In this document: piece by piece, positions 51,839-63,700 of the stretch
Position numbering within the stretch: the stretch's first letter is position 1
Layout of the letters: every line of letters starts with the position of its first letter
From: Anomaloglossus baeobatrachus
Taxonomy: Eukaryota > Chordata > Amphibia > Anura > Aromobatidae
NCBI RefSeq assembly: GCF_048569485.1
Contig: NC_134364.1
Span: forward strand, 130,239,089-130,303,088
Direction: 5' to 3'
DNA length: 64,000 nt
Program-made: the position numbers and the translations under genes
Notes under the pieces: generated by a model
Told to the model about the DNA's origin: nothing
What the model saw: only the letters and a program-made list of their open reading frames with translations
Database searches by the model: none

Positions 51839-52349
51839 CCCGAGAAGTTGCCGTCTCTCTTCGGTTACAGTTTATTTGACTTGCAAATTCATGCAAATGA
51901 TCCGAGGGTGGAGCGTCAGCTGTGCAGGTGTTAGAGCACAGCAAGCAACACGACAGCAGCCTGCACAGGCAAAGGCGGGCCCCGCAATACCTGCTACCGA
52001 CCCTCAGGACCCTCACATGGGGAGCTGGATAGAGGGGCACAGCAGCATCCGGCGGTCAGGGACACAGCCCTGCACTCGGCTCTTGGCTTAGGATTAGTCA
52101 ATTTACTCCTGACCATCAGTGTCTTATGTCAGCCATAATAATGGGAGCACAAGACAGCTGCTGCAGCCCCGCACTCACCACCTGCAGATCTGCCCGTCCT
52201 GCCCACTCAGCACATAGAGGACAGAGCCAGGACCATCACCGGGGCCGACAGCAAAGAGGTCACCCCGTCCTCACAATCATTACAACCACCCAACGCACAA
52301 ACACACGCTCAGCCCATCAACTCACCGAGGTCAGCCCGTCATCTCAACC
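51839..52349. other. No gene recognised
   Basis: About 510 bp of unique-looking sequence in the inferred PBXIP1 intron 1. No splice-bounded exon, RNA gene or repeat was identified. Confidence 0.5.
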
Positions 52350-52632
52350 CCTTACGGCGAAGCCCTCCCGTCCCCTTACGGCGATGCGCCCCCCTGTCCC
52401 CTTACGACGGTGCGCTCCCCTTCCTCCTGACGGCGGTGCGCTCCCCCGTCACCTTACGGCGGTGCGCTCCCCCGTCACCTTACGGCGGTGCGCTCCCCCG
52501 TCACCTTACGGCGGTGCGCTCCCCCGTCACCTTACGGCGGTGCGCTCCCCCGTCACCTTACGGCGGTGCGCTCCCCCGCTCCCCTTACGGCGGTGCGCTC
52601 CCCCGCTCCCCTTACGGCGGTGCGCTCCCCTT
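52350..52632. repeat. 26-bp minisatellite, about 10 units
   Basis: The unit is CTTACGGCGGTGCGCTCCCC plus CGTCAC; the last copies read CGCTCCC and the first copies are degenerate. It is CpG-rich (three to four CpG per unit). Confidence 0.92.
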
Positions 52633-52743
52633 CTTGTCATATTGAGGAACCTCTGAAGCTTGCAGCACACAGTGATGCAGGAGAGCGAGAGCCGCTTCCT
52701 CTGACACAACTTCGGATATGATTGAGTAACTGTCCCCTCCCCT

Positions 52744-55700
52744 CATGCACACTCCTCTGTGAGCCTCTAGACACGGCCCTGAGCATGCACACTCCTCTGT
52801 GAGCCCCTAGACACGGCGCTGAGCATGCACACTCCTCTGTGAGCCCCTAGACACGGCCCTGAGCATGCACACTCCTCTGTGAGCCCCTAGACACGGCCCT
52901 GAGCATGCACACTCCTCTGTGAGCCTCTAGACACGGCCCTGAGCATGCACACTCCTCTGTGAGCCCCTAGACACGGCGCTGAGCATGCACACTCCTCTGT
53001 GAGCCCCTAGACACGGCCCTGAGCATGCACACTCCTCTGTGAGCCCCTAGACACGGCCCTGAGCATGCACACTCCTCTGTGAGCCCCTAGACACGGCCCT
53101 GAGCATGCACACTCCTCTGTGAGCCCCTAGACACGGCGCTGAGCATGCACACTCCTCTGTGAGCCCCTAGACACAGCCCTGAGCATGCACACTCCTCTGT
53201 GAGCCCCTAGACACGGCGCTGAGCATGCACACTCCTCTGTGAGCCCCTAGACACGGCGCTAAGCATGCACACTCCTCTGTGAGCCCCTAGACACGGCGCT
53301 GAGCATGCACACTCCTCTGTGAGCCCCTAGACACGGCGCTAAGCATGCACACTCCTCTGTGAGCCCCTAGACACGGCGCTAAGCATGCACACTCCTCTGT
53401 GAGCCCCTAGACACGGCGCTAAGCATGCACACTCCTCTGTGAGCCCCTAGACACGGCGCTGAGCATGCACACTCCTCTGTGAGCCCCTAGACACGGCCCT
53501 GAGCATGCACACTCCTCTGTGAGCCCCTAGACACGGCCCTGAGCATGCACACTCCTCTGTGAGCCCCTAGACACGGCCCTGAGCATGCACACTCCTCTGT
53601 GAGCCCCTAGACACGGCGCTGAGCATGCACACTCCTCTGTGAGCCCCTAGACACGGCGCTGAGCATGCACACTCCTCTGTGAGCCCCTAGACACGGCCCT
53701 GAGCATGCACACTCCTCTGTGAGCCCCTAGACACGGCGCTGAGCATGCACACTCCTCTGTGAGCCCCTAGACACGGCGCTGAGCATGCACACTCCTCTGT
53801 GAGCCCCTAGACACGGCGCTGAGCATGCACACTCCTCTGTGAGCCCCTAGACACGGCGCTGAGCATGCACACTCCTCTGTGAGCCCCTAGACACGGCCCT
53901 GAGCATGCACACTCCTCTGTGAGCCCCTAGACACGGCCCTGAGCATGCACACTCCTCTGTGAGCCCCTAGACACGGCGCTGAGCATGCACACTCCTCTGT
54001 GAGCCCCTAGACACGGCGCTAAGCATGCACACTCCTCTGTGAGCCCCTAGACACGGCGCTGAGCATGCACACTCCTCTGTGAGCCCCTAGACACGGCCCT
54101 GAGCATGCACACTCCTCTGTGAGCCCCTAGACACGGCCCTGAGCATGCACACTCCTCTGTGAGCCCCTAGACACGGCCCTGAGCATGCACACTCCTCTGT
54201 GAGCCCCTAGACACGGCGCTGAGCATGCACACTCCTCTGTGAGCCCCTAGACACGGCGCTGAGCATGCACACTCCTCTGTGAGCCCCTAGACACGGCGCT
54301 GAGCATGCACACTCCTCTGTGAGCCTCTAGACACGGCCCTGAGCATGCACACTCCTCTGTGAGCCCCTAGACACGGCGCTGAGCATGCACACTCCTCTGT
54401 GAGCCCCTAGACACGGCCCTGAGCATGCACACTCCTCTGTGAGCCCCTAGACACGGCCCTGAGCATGCACACTCCTCTGTGAGCCCCTAGACACGGCGCT
54501 GAGCATGCACACTCCTCTGTGAGCCCCTAGACACGGCCCTGAGCATGCACACTCCTCTGTGAGCCCCTAGACACGGCCCTGAGCATGCACACTCCTCTGT
54601 GAGCCCCTAGACACGGCCCTGAGCATGCACACTCCTCTGTGAGCCCCTAGACACGGCGCTGAGCATGCACACTCCTCTGTGAGCCCCTAGACACGGCGCT
54701 AAGCATGCACACTCCTCTGTGAGCCCCTAGACACGGCGCTGAGCATGCACACTCCTCTGTGAGCCCCTAGACACGGCGCTGAGCATGCACACTCCTCTGT
54801 GAGCCCCTAGACACGGCGCTAAGCATGCACACTCCTCTGTGAGCCCCTAGACACGGCGCTAAGCATGCACACTCCTCTGTGAGCCCCTAGACACGGCGCT
54901 GAGCATGCACACTCCTCTGTGAGCCCCTAGACACGGCCCTGAGCATGCACACTCCTCTGTGAGCCCCTAGACACGGCCCTGAGCATGCACACTCCTCTGT
55001 GAGCCCCTAGACACGGCCCTGAGCATGCACACTCCTCTGTGAGCCCCTAGACACGGCGCTGAGCATGCACACTTCTCTGTGAGCCCCTAGACACGGCGCT
55101 GAGCATGCACACTCCTCTGTGAGCCCCTAGACACGGCCCTGAGCATGCACACTCCTCTGTGAGCCCCTAGACACGGCGCTGAGCATGCACACTCCTCTGT
55201 GAGCCCCTAGACACGGCGCTGAGCATGCACACTCCTCTGTGAGCCCCTAGACACGGCGCTGAGCATGCACACTCCTCTGTGAGCCCCTAGACACGGCCCT
55301 GAGCATGCACACTCCTCTGTGAGCCCCTAGACACGGCCCTGAGCATGCACACTCCTCTGTGAGCCCCTAGACACGGCGCTGAGCATGCACACTCCTCTGT
55401 GAGCCCCTAGACACGGCGCTAAGCATGCACACTCCTCTGTGAGCCCCTAGACACGGCGCTGAGCATGCACACTCCTCTGTGAGCCCCTAGACACGGCCCT
55501 GAGCATGCACACTCCTCTGTGAGCCCCTAGACACGGCCCTGAGCATGCACACTCCTCTGTGAGCCCCTAGACACGGCCCTGAGCATGCACACTCCTCTGT
55601 GAGCCCCTAGACACGGCGCTGAGCATGCACACTCCTCTGTGAGCCCCTAGACACGGCGCTGAGCATGCACACTCCTCTGTGAGCCCCTAGACACGGCCCT

Positions 55701-55880
55701 GAGCATGCACACTCCTCTGTGAGCCCCTAGACACGGCCCTGAGAATGCACACTCCTCTGTGAGCCCCTAGACACGGCGCTGAGCATGCACACTCCTCTGT
55801 GAGCCCCTAGATACGGCCCTGAGCATGCACACTCCTCTGTGAGCCCCTAGATACGGCCCTGAGCATGCACACTCCTCTGT
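52744..55880. repeat. 40-bp minisatellite, about 78 units of fixed length
   Basis: The unit is GAGCATGCACACTCCTCTGT plus GAGCCCCTAGACACGGCSCT. Over 3.1 kb the period stays at exactly 40 bp. Variation is almost limited to one C/G position (CGGCCCT or CGGCGCT), GAGCATG or AAGCATG, and rare CCTCTAG. The array stops at 55880, where a MITE-like terminal repeat begins directly. Confidence 0.96.
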
Positions 55881-56123
55881 GAAGGTACTTTCACACTTGC
55901 GTTCAGCGGAGTCCGTCACTATGGAGAATAGGGCAGTCCGGTAACGCACTGCGCTATTCTCCATAGACTTGTATGGACGACGCACTGTAACGCAAGTGTC
56001 AGCATGGCATCCGCCGGACGACGCAGCGTCGTTATTTTGACGCTGCGGCGGGCGGGAGGAACGCAGCATGTAACTTTTTTTCAGCAGCGCAATCCGTAGG
56101 ATTTCACTGCGCTTGCTCTCTCT

Positions 56124-56212
56124 GGCTCCCTGCACATGTAACCAAGGTAAATATCGGGTAACCAAGCAAAGTGCTTTACCGATATTTACACTCGCTACGT
56201 GTGCAGGGAGCC
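56124..56212. repeat. Short imperfect hairpin
   Basis: GGCTCCCTGCACA at 56124 pairs with TGTGCAGGGAGCC ending at 56212, and TAAATATCGG pairs with CCGATATTTA inside it, with an asymmetric internal loop between and a loop of about 20 bases. It may be the remains of a small palindromic repeat nested in the MITE-like element. Confidence 0.65.
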
Positions 56213-56262
56213 CGACACTTCCCCACATGGCTCCGCCCCCTCCCGCACTCCACTCCACATGT

Positions 56263-56287
56263 ATACACACACACACACACACACACA
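56263..56287. repeat. (CA)n microsatellite
   Basis: About twelve CA dinucleotides follow ATGTAT. Simple repeat. Confidence 0.9.
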
Positions 56288-56384
56288 TTCACCTGTCCTC
56301 AGCGCCATGGCCCGCTCAGCTCCACCCACCCCGCACTCCGCCCCCCCGCACACATTCTTGGCGGCCGAACGATCAGCTGATCAC

Positions 56385-57725
56385 CCCGGCTGCCGGCATG
56401 TGAGAGCGCTCAGCTGATCGCCCCGGCCGCCGGCATGTGAGAGCGCACAGCTGATCAACCGGCCGCCGGCATGTGAGAGCGCTCAGCTGATCGCCCGGCT
56501 GCCGGCATGTGAGAGCGCTCAGCTGATCGCCCGGCTGCCGGCATGTGAGAGCGCTCAGCTGATCGGCCGGCATGTGAGAGCGCTCAGCTGATCGGCCGGC
56601 ATGTGAGAGCGCTCAGCTGATCGGCCGGCGGCCGGCATGTGAGAGCGCTCAGCTGATCGGCCGGCATGTGAGAGCGCTCAGCTGATCGGCCGGCATGTGA
56701 GAGCGCTCAGCTGATCGGCCGGCATGTGAGAGCGCTCAGCTGATCGGCCGGCATGTGAGAGCGCTCAGCTGATCGGCCGGCATGTGAGAGCGCTCAGCTG
56801 ATCGGCCGGCATGTGAGAGCGCTCAGCTGATCGGCCGGCATGTGAGAGCGCTCAGCTGATCGGGCAGCATGTGAGAGCGCTCAGCTGATCGGCCGGCAGC
56901 CGGCATGTGAGAGCGCTCAGCTGATCGGCCGGCGGCCGGCATGTGAGAGCGCTCAGCTGATCGCCCGGCGGCCGGCATGTGAGAGCGCTCAGCTGATCGC
57001 CCGGCGGCCGGCATGTGAGAGCGCTCAGCTGATCGCCCGGCGGCCGGCATGTGAGAGCGCTCAGCTGATCGCCCGGCGGCCGGCATGTGAGAGCGCTCAG
57101 CTGATCGCCCGGCGGCCGGCATGTGAGAGCGCTCAGCTGATCGCCCGGCGGCCGGCATGTGAGAGCGCTCAGCTGATCGCCCGGCGGCCGGCATGTGAGA
57201 GCGCTCAGCTGATCGCCCGGCGGCCGGCATGTGAGAGCGCTCAGCTGATCGCCCGGCGGCCGGCATGTGAGAGCGCTCAGCTGATCGCCCGGCGGCCGGC
57301 ATGTGAGAGCGCTCAGCTGATCGCCCGGCGGCCGGCATGTGAGAGCGCTCAGCTGATCGCCCGGCGGCCGGCATGTGAGAGCGCTCAGCTGATCGCCCGG
57401 CGGCCGGCATGTGAGAGCGCTCAGCTGATCGCCCGGCGGCCGGCATGTGAGAGCGCTCAGCTGATCGCCCGGCGGCCGGCATGTGAGAGCGCTCAGCTGA
57501 TCGCCCGGCGGCCGGCATGTGAGAGCGCTCAGCTGATCGCCCGGCGGCCGGCATGTGAGAGCGCTCAGCTGATCGCCCGGCGGCCGGCATGTGAGAGCGC
57601 TCAGCTGATCGCCCGGCATGTGAGAGCGCTCAGCTGATCGCCCGGCGGCCGGCATGTGAGAGCGCTCAGCTGATCGCCCGGCGGCCGGCATGTGAGAGCG
57701 CTCAGCTGATCGCCCGGCGGCCGGC
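56385..57725. repeat. 36-bp palindrome-rich minisatellite, about 40 units
   Basis: The unit is GCCGGCATGTGAGAGCGCTC then AGCTGATCGCCCGGCG. It contains three perfect palindromes: GCCGGC, GAGCGCTC and TCAGCTGA. Units at 56550-56850 are 29 bp, lacking one GGCCGGC segment, and the rest are 36 bp. The uniform 36-bp part at about 56930-57600 shows almost no variation. The 12-residue open frame on the minus strand (MPAAGRSAERSH) is a by-product of the period. Confidence 0.95.
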
Positions 57726-57897
57726 TATTGAGGGTGATCAGATGATCGTTCATAATAGTCTGCTAACTGGTAAAACTGTAAAAAAATTAAAAAAAAGGAA
57801 AAAAAAAAGCTTTCCGTTGTTTTGTACGATCCGTTGCCTCCGTCACACAACGCAATGCAACGGATGCCGTTCAACGCAAGTGTGAAACTAGCCGGAG

Positions 57898-57928
57898 CCC
57901 TCCTCCTCCTCCTCCTCCTCCTCCTCAG
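57898..57928. repeat. (TCC)n microsatellite
   Basis: CCCTCCTCCTCCTCC, about nine trinucleotide units, lies just outside the right terminal repeat of the MITE-like element. Confidence 0.9.
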
Positions 57929-58059
57929 TCTGGAGCTCAGCTGCGGCACCCCTGCACAGGAGCAGCCATCATCCCACAGACACTGCTTGGTAGCAATAGG
58001 TGGTCATGGCTCCTGTGTCCCCCTCACCTATGTCCCGTGGAGCACCTCACCTCCAGTGC

Positions 58060-60490
58060 CCCCCTCACCTCCGTCCTGTGCCCCCGGGGCTCCTCTCGCC
58101 CCCCCTCACCTCCGTCCTGTGCCCCCGGGGCTCCTCTCGCCCCCCCCTCACCTCCGTCCTGTGCCCCCGGGGCTCCTCTCGCCCCCCCTCACCTCCGTCC
58201 TGTGCCCCCGGGGCTCCTCTCGCCCCCCCTCACCTCCGTCCTGTGCCCCCGGGGCTCCTCTCGCCCCCCCTCACCTCCGTCCTGTGCCCCCGGGGCTCCC
58301 CTCGCCCCCCCTCACCTCCGTCCTGTGCCCCCGGGGCTCCCCTCGCCCCCCTCACCTCCGTCCTGTGCCCCCGGGGCTCCCCTCGCCCCCCCTCACCTCC
58401 GTCCTGTGCCCCCGGGGCTCCCCTCGCCCCCCTCACCTCCGTCCTGTGCCCCCGGGGCTCCCCTCGCCCCCCTCACCTCCGTCCTGTGGCCCCGGGGCTC
58501 CCCTCGCCCCCCTCACCTCCGTCCTGTGGCCCCGGGGCTCCCCTCGCCCCCCTCACCTCCGTCCTGTGCCCCCGGGGCTCCCCTCGCGCCCCTCACCTCC
58601 GTCCTGTGCCCCCGGGGCTCCCCTCGCGCCCCTCACCTCCGTCCTGTGCCCCCCGGGGCTCCCCTCGCCCCCCCTCACCTCCGTCCTGTGCCCCCGGGGC
58701 TCCCCTCGCCCCCCCTCACCTCCGTCCTGTGCCCCCGGGGCTCCTCTCGCCCCCCCTCACCTCCGTCCTGTGCCCCCGGGGCTCCTCTCGCCCCCCCTCA
58801 CCTCCGTCCTGTGCCCCCGGGGCTCCCCTCGCCCCCCTCACCTCCGTCCTGTGCCCCCGGGGCTCCCCTCGCCCCCCTCACCTCCGTCCTGTGCCCCCGG
58901 GGCTCCCCTCGCGCCCCTCACCTCCGTCCTGTGCCCCCGGGGCTCCCCTCGCCCCCCTCACCTCCGTCCTGTGCCCCCGGGGCTCCCCTCGCCCCCCTCA
59001 CCTCCGTCCTGTGCCCCCGGGGCTCCCCTCGCCCCCCTCACCTCCGTCCTGTGCCCCCGGGGCTCCCCTCGCCCCCCTCACCTCCGTCCTGTGCCCCCGG
59101 GGCTCCCCTCGCGCCCCTCACCTCCGTCCTGTGCCCCCGGGGCTCCCCTCGCGCCCCTCACCTCCGTCCTGTGCCCCCGGGGCTCCCCTCGCCCCCCTCA
59201 CCTCCGTCCTGTGCCCCCGGGGCTCCTCTCGCCCCCCTCACCTCCGTCCTGTGGCCCCCGGGGCTCCTCTCGCCCCCCTCACCTCCGTCCTGTGCCCTCG
59301 GGGCTCCTCTCGCCCCCCTCACCTCCGTCCTGTGGCCCCCGGGGCTCCTCTCGCCCCCCTCACCTCCGTCCTGTGCCCCCGGGGCTCCCCTCGCCCCTCT
59401 CACCTCCGTCCTGTGCCCCCGGGGCTCCTCTCGCCCCCCCTCACCTCCGTCCTGTGCCCCCGGGGCTCCCCTCGCCCCTCTCACCTCCGTCCTGTGCCCC
59501 CGGGGCTCCTCTCGCCCCCCCTCACCTCCGTCCTGTGCCCCCGGGGCTCCTCTCGCCCCCCTCACCTCCGTCCTGTGGCCCCCGGGGCTCCTCTCGCCCC
59601 CCTCACCTCCGTCCTGTGCCCCCGGGGCTCCTCTCGCCCCCCTCACCTCCGTCCTGTGGCCCCCGGGGCTCCTCTCGCCCCCCTCACCTCCGTCCTGTGC
59701 CCCCGGGGCTCCTCTCGCCCCCCTCACCTCCGTCCTGTGGCCCCCGGGGCTCCTCTCGCCCCCCTCACCTCCGTCCTGTGGCCCCCGGGGCTCCTCTCGC
59801 CCCCCTCACCTCCGTCCTGTGGCCCCCGGGGCTCCTCTCGCCCCCCTCACCTCCGTCCTGTGGCCCCCGGGGCTCCTCTCGCCCCCCTCACCTCCGTCCT
59901 GTGGCCCCCGGGGCTCCTCTCGCCCCCCTCACCTCCGTCCTGTGGCCCCCGGGGCTCCTCTCGCCCCCCTCACCTCCGTCCTGTGCCCCCGGGGCTCCTC
60001 TCGCCCCCCTCACCTCCGTCCTGTGCCCCCGGGGCTCCTCTCGCCCCCCTCACCTCCGTCCTGTGCCCCCGGGGCTCCTCTCGCCCCCCTCACCTCCGTC
60101 CTGTGCCCCCGGGGCTCCTCTCGCCCCCCTCACCTCCGTCCTGTGCCCCCGGGGCTCCTCTCGCCCCCCTCACCTCCGTCCTGTGCCCCCGGGGCTCCTC
60201 TCGCCCCCCCTCACCTCCGTCCTGTGCCCCCGGGGCTCCTCTCGCCCCCCCTCACCTCCGTCCTGTGCCCCCGGGGCTCCTCTCGCCCCCCTCACCTCCG
60301 TCCTGTGCCCCCGGGGCTCCTCTCGCCCTCCTCACCTCCGTCCTGTGCCCCCGGGGCTCCTCTCGCCCCCCTCACCTCCGTCCTGTGCCCCCGGGGCTCC
60401 TCTCGCCCCCCTCACCTCCGTCCTGTGCCCCCGGGGCTCACCTCGCCCCCCTCACCTCCGTCCTGTGCCCCCGGGGCTCCTCTCGCTGTC
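58060..60490 (-). repeat. 39-bp minisatellite, about 62 units, each with a splice-donor motif on the minus strand
   Basis: On the minus strand the unit reads GCGAGAGGAGCCCCGGGGGC, ACAGGACGGAGGTGAGGGG and G, with 38-40 bp lengths from changes in C-runs. Every unit contains GGAG|GTGAGG, close to the vertebrate donor consensus. The right border runs without a break into promoter-like sequence, so the unit appears to derive from the end of a first exon and its donor. The long proline-rich frames on the plus strand (PPSPPSCAPG, LTSVLCPRGS, HLRPVPPGLL) are repeat products and lack any start or domain of a known gene. Confidence 0.94.
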
Positions 60491-60545
60491 TGCTCCACCT
60501 TCGGTTTCTCCGCTCTCTTTACCGTTCCGTCACTTTCCTCAAACT
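60456..60545 (-). other. PBXIP1: Candidate noncoding exon 1 of PBXIP1
   Basis: PBXIP1 exon 2 begins with a 5' UTR behind an acceptor, so an upstream exon must exist. The only promoter-like CpG-rich sequence upstream in the window lies at 60.54-60.66 kb. A transcript from there would meet its first good donor at 60455 (GGAG|GTGAGG), the first unit of the 39-bp array. The TSS and use of this donor are inferred. Donors in later units are equally good by sequence. Confidence 0.45.
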
Positions 60546-60660
60546 TCTGAAGCTTCGGATACTTCCACCACGTGACTCTGCCCGACCAATCAGAGAAGGT
60601 AGACAGTCGCAGGTTACCACAGGGCACAACTATCCCGCCCCTAGCAACGGGACAGGAAGA
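60546..60660 (-). promoter_or_regulatory. CpG-rich promoter with CACGTG, CCAAT and GC boxes, probably for PBXIP1
   Basis: Within 90 bp there is an E-box CACGTG at 60569-60574 (GTCACGTGG on the minus strand, a CLEAR/USF-like site), a CCAAT at 60586-60590 and a GC-box CCCGCCCC at about 60633-60640, followed by CTAGCAACGGG, which resembles half of an RFX X-box. No TATA box. It could fire in either direction. The minus direction is favoured because PBXIP1 needs a first exon, and PYGO2 is expected still further right from human synteny. Confidence 0.55.
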
Positions 60661-60744
60661 TGATTAACCCTGCACCTGCCAGAATTAACTGACAGCGACA
60701 GGTGGAAGAGCCTGACAGCTGCAGAGAGGGGGAGACGTGTGTGA

Positions 60745-63700
60745 TACATTGTGAGCTCCGGGGTCGGGGATGATAGGAGTAGTGATACATTGGATTGTCG
60801 CTCTAGGGTCGGGGATGATGAGAGTAGTGATACATTGGATTGTTGCTCTGGGGTCGGGGATGATGGGAGTAGTGATACATTGGATTGTCGCTCCGGGGTC
60901 GGGGATGATGAGAGTAGTGATACATTGGATTGTTGCTCCGGGGTCGGGGATGATGAGAGTAGTGATACATTGGATTGTCGCTCTGGGGTCGGGGATGATG
61001 GGAGTAGTGATACATTGGATTGTCGCTCTGGGGTCGGGGGATGATGGGAGTAGTGATACATTGGATTGTCGCTCCGGGGTCGGGGATGATGAGAGTAGTG
61101 ATACATTGGATTGTTGCTCTGGGGTCGGGGATGATGGGAGTAGTGATACATTGGATTGTTGCTCCGGGGTCGGGGATGATGAGAGTAGTGATACATTGGA
61201 TTGTTGCTCTGGGGTCGGGGATGATGAGAGTAGTGATACATTGGATTGTCGCTCCGGGGTCGGGGATGATGAGAGTAGTGATACATTGGATTGTCGCTCC
61301 GGGGTCGGGGATGATGAGAGTAGTGATACATTGGATTGTTGCTCTGGGGTCGGGGATGATGGGAGTAGTGATACATTGGATTGTTGCTCCGGGGTCGGGG
61401 ATGATGAGAGTAGTGATACATTGGATTGTCGCTCCGGGGTCGGGGATGATGGGAGTAGTGATACATTGGATTGTCGCTCTGAGGTCGGGGGATGATGAGA
61501 GTAGTGATACATTGGATTGTCGCTCCGGGGTCGGGGATGATGAGAGTAGTGATACATTGGATTGTCGCTCTGGGGTCGGGGATGATGAGAGTAGTGATAC
61601 ATTGGATTGTCGCTCTGGGGTCGGGGATGATGGGAGTAGTGATACATTGGATTGCTGCTCCGGGGTCGGGGATGATGGGAGTAGTGATACATTGGATTGT
61701 TGCTCTGGGGTCGGGGATGATGGGAGTAGTGATACATTGGATTGCTGCTCCGGGGTCGGGGATGATGGGAGTAGTGATACATTGGATTGTTGCTCTGGGG
61801 TCGGGGATGATGGGAGTAGTGATACATTGGATTGTCGCTCTGGGGTCGGGGATGATGGGAGTAGTGATACATTGGATTGTTGCTCTGGGGTCAGGGATGA
61901 TGAGAGTAGTGATACATTGGATTGTTGCTCCGGGGTCGGGGATGATGGGAGTAGTGATACATTGGATTGTTGCTCTGGGGTCAGGGATGATGGGAGTAGT
62001 GATACATTGGATTGTTGCTCTGGGGTCGGGGATGATGGGAGTAGTGATACATTGGATTGTTGCTCTGAGGTCGGGGATGATGGGAGTAGTGATACATTGG
62101 ATTGTCGCTCCGGGGTCGGGGATGATGGGAGTAGTGATACATTGGATTGTTGCTCTGGGGTCAGGGATGATGAGAGTAGTGATACATTGGATTGTTGCTC
62201 CGGGGTCGGGGATGATGGGAGTAGTGATACATTGGATTGTCGCTCTGGGGTCGGGGATGATGGGAGTAGTGATACATTGGATTGTTGCTCTGAGGTCGGG
62301 GGATGATGAGAGTAGTGATACATTGAATTGTTGCTCTGGGGTCGGGGATGATGAGAGTAGTGATACATTGGATTGTCGCTCTGGGGTCGGGGATGATGAG
62401 AGTAGTGATACATTGGATAGTCGCTCTGGGGTCGGGGATGATGAGAGTAGTGATACATTGGATTGTCGCTCTGGGGTCGGGGATGATGAGAGTAGTGATA
62501 CATTGGATTGTCGCTCCGGGGTCGGGGATGATGGGAGTAGTGATACATTGGATTGTCGCTCCGGGGTCGGGGATGATGAGAGTAGTGATACATTGGATTG
62601 TCGCTCCGGGGTCGGGGGTGATGAGAGTAGTGATACATTGGATTGTCGCTCTGGGGTCGGGGATGATGGGAGTAGTGATACATTGGATTGTCGCTCTGGG
62701 GTCGGGGGATGATGGGAGTAGTGATACATTGGATTGTCGCTCTGGGGTCGGGGATGATGGGAGTAGTGATACATTGGATTGTCGCTCCGGGGTCGGGGGA
62801 TGATGGGAGTAGTGATACATTGGATTGTCGCTCTGGGGTCGGGGATGATGGGAGTAGTGATACATTGGATTGTCGCTCTGGGGTCGGGGATGATGGGAGT
62901 AGTGATACATTGGATAGTCGCTCTGGGGTCGGGGGATGATGAGAGTAGTGATACATTGGATAGTCGCTCTGGGGTCGGGGGATGATGGGAGTAGTGATAC
63001 ATTGGATTGTCGCTCCGGGGTCGGGGGATGATGGGAGTAGTGATACATTGGATTGTCGCTCTGGGGTCGGGGATGATGGGAGTAGTGATACATTGGATTG
63101 TCGCTCTGGGGTCGGGGATGATGGGAGTAGTGATACATTGGATAGTCGCTCTGGGGTCGGGGGATGATGAGAGTAGTGATACATTGGATAGTCGCTCTGG
63201 GGTCGGGGATGATGGGAGTAGTGATACATTGGATTGTCGCTCTGGGGTCGGGGGATGATGGGAGTAGTGATACATTGGATTGTCGCTCTGGGGTCGGGGG
63301 ATGATGGGAGTAGTGATACATTGGATTGTCGCTCCGGGGTCGGGGATGATGGGAGTAGTGATACATTGGATTGTCGCTCCGGGGTCGGGGATGATGAGAG
63401 TAGTGATACATTGGATTGTCGCTCTGGGGTCGGGGGATGATGGGAGTAGTGATACATTGGATTGTCGCTCCGGGGTCGGGGATGATGAGAGTAGTGATAC
63501 ATTGGATTGTCGCTCTGGGGTCGGGGGATGATGGGAGTAGTGATACATTGGATTGTTGCTCTGGGGTCGAGGATGATGAGAGTAGTGATACATTGGATTG
63601 TCGCTCTGGGGTCGGGGATGATGGGAGTAGTGATACATTGGATTGTTGCTCTGGGGTCGGGGATGATGAGAGTAGTGATACATTGGATTGTCGCTCTGGG

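Larger units (their letters stand above)
55881..57894. mobile_element. MITE-like non-autonomous element containing a minisatellite
   Basis: The left end AAGGTACTTTCACACTTGCG then TTCAGCGGA at 55881, and the right end GCCGTTCAACGCAAGTGTGA then AACTAGCCGG at 57894, are imperfect inverted repeats of about 28 bp. Next to each end are CATTGCGTTGTGTGACGGAG-like or GACGCACTGTAACGCAAGTG sequences typical of this repeat type in frogs. No transposase is present. About two thirds of its length is the 36-bp array. Superfamily not assigned. Confidence 0.6.

Noticed and set aside
52126-52656. 176-codon ORF ending in a repeated PPVTLRRCA motif
   Set aside because: Second half is the 26-bp array; first half shows no similarity, no splice sites and no conserved start.
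56823-57691. Minus-strand ORFs with 12-residue period (MPAAGRSAERSH)
   Set aside because: Exact by-product of the 36-bp array.
58000-60663. Proline-rich ORFs of over 800 codons on the plus strand
   Set aside because: Product of the 39-bp array in all three frames; no domain or conserved start.
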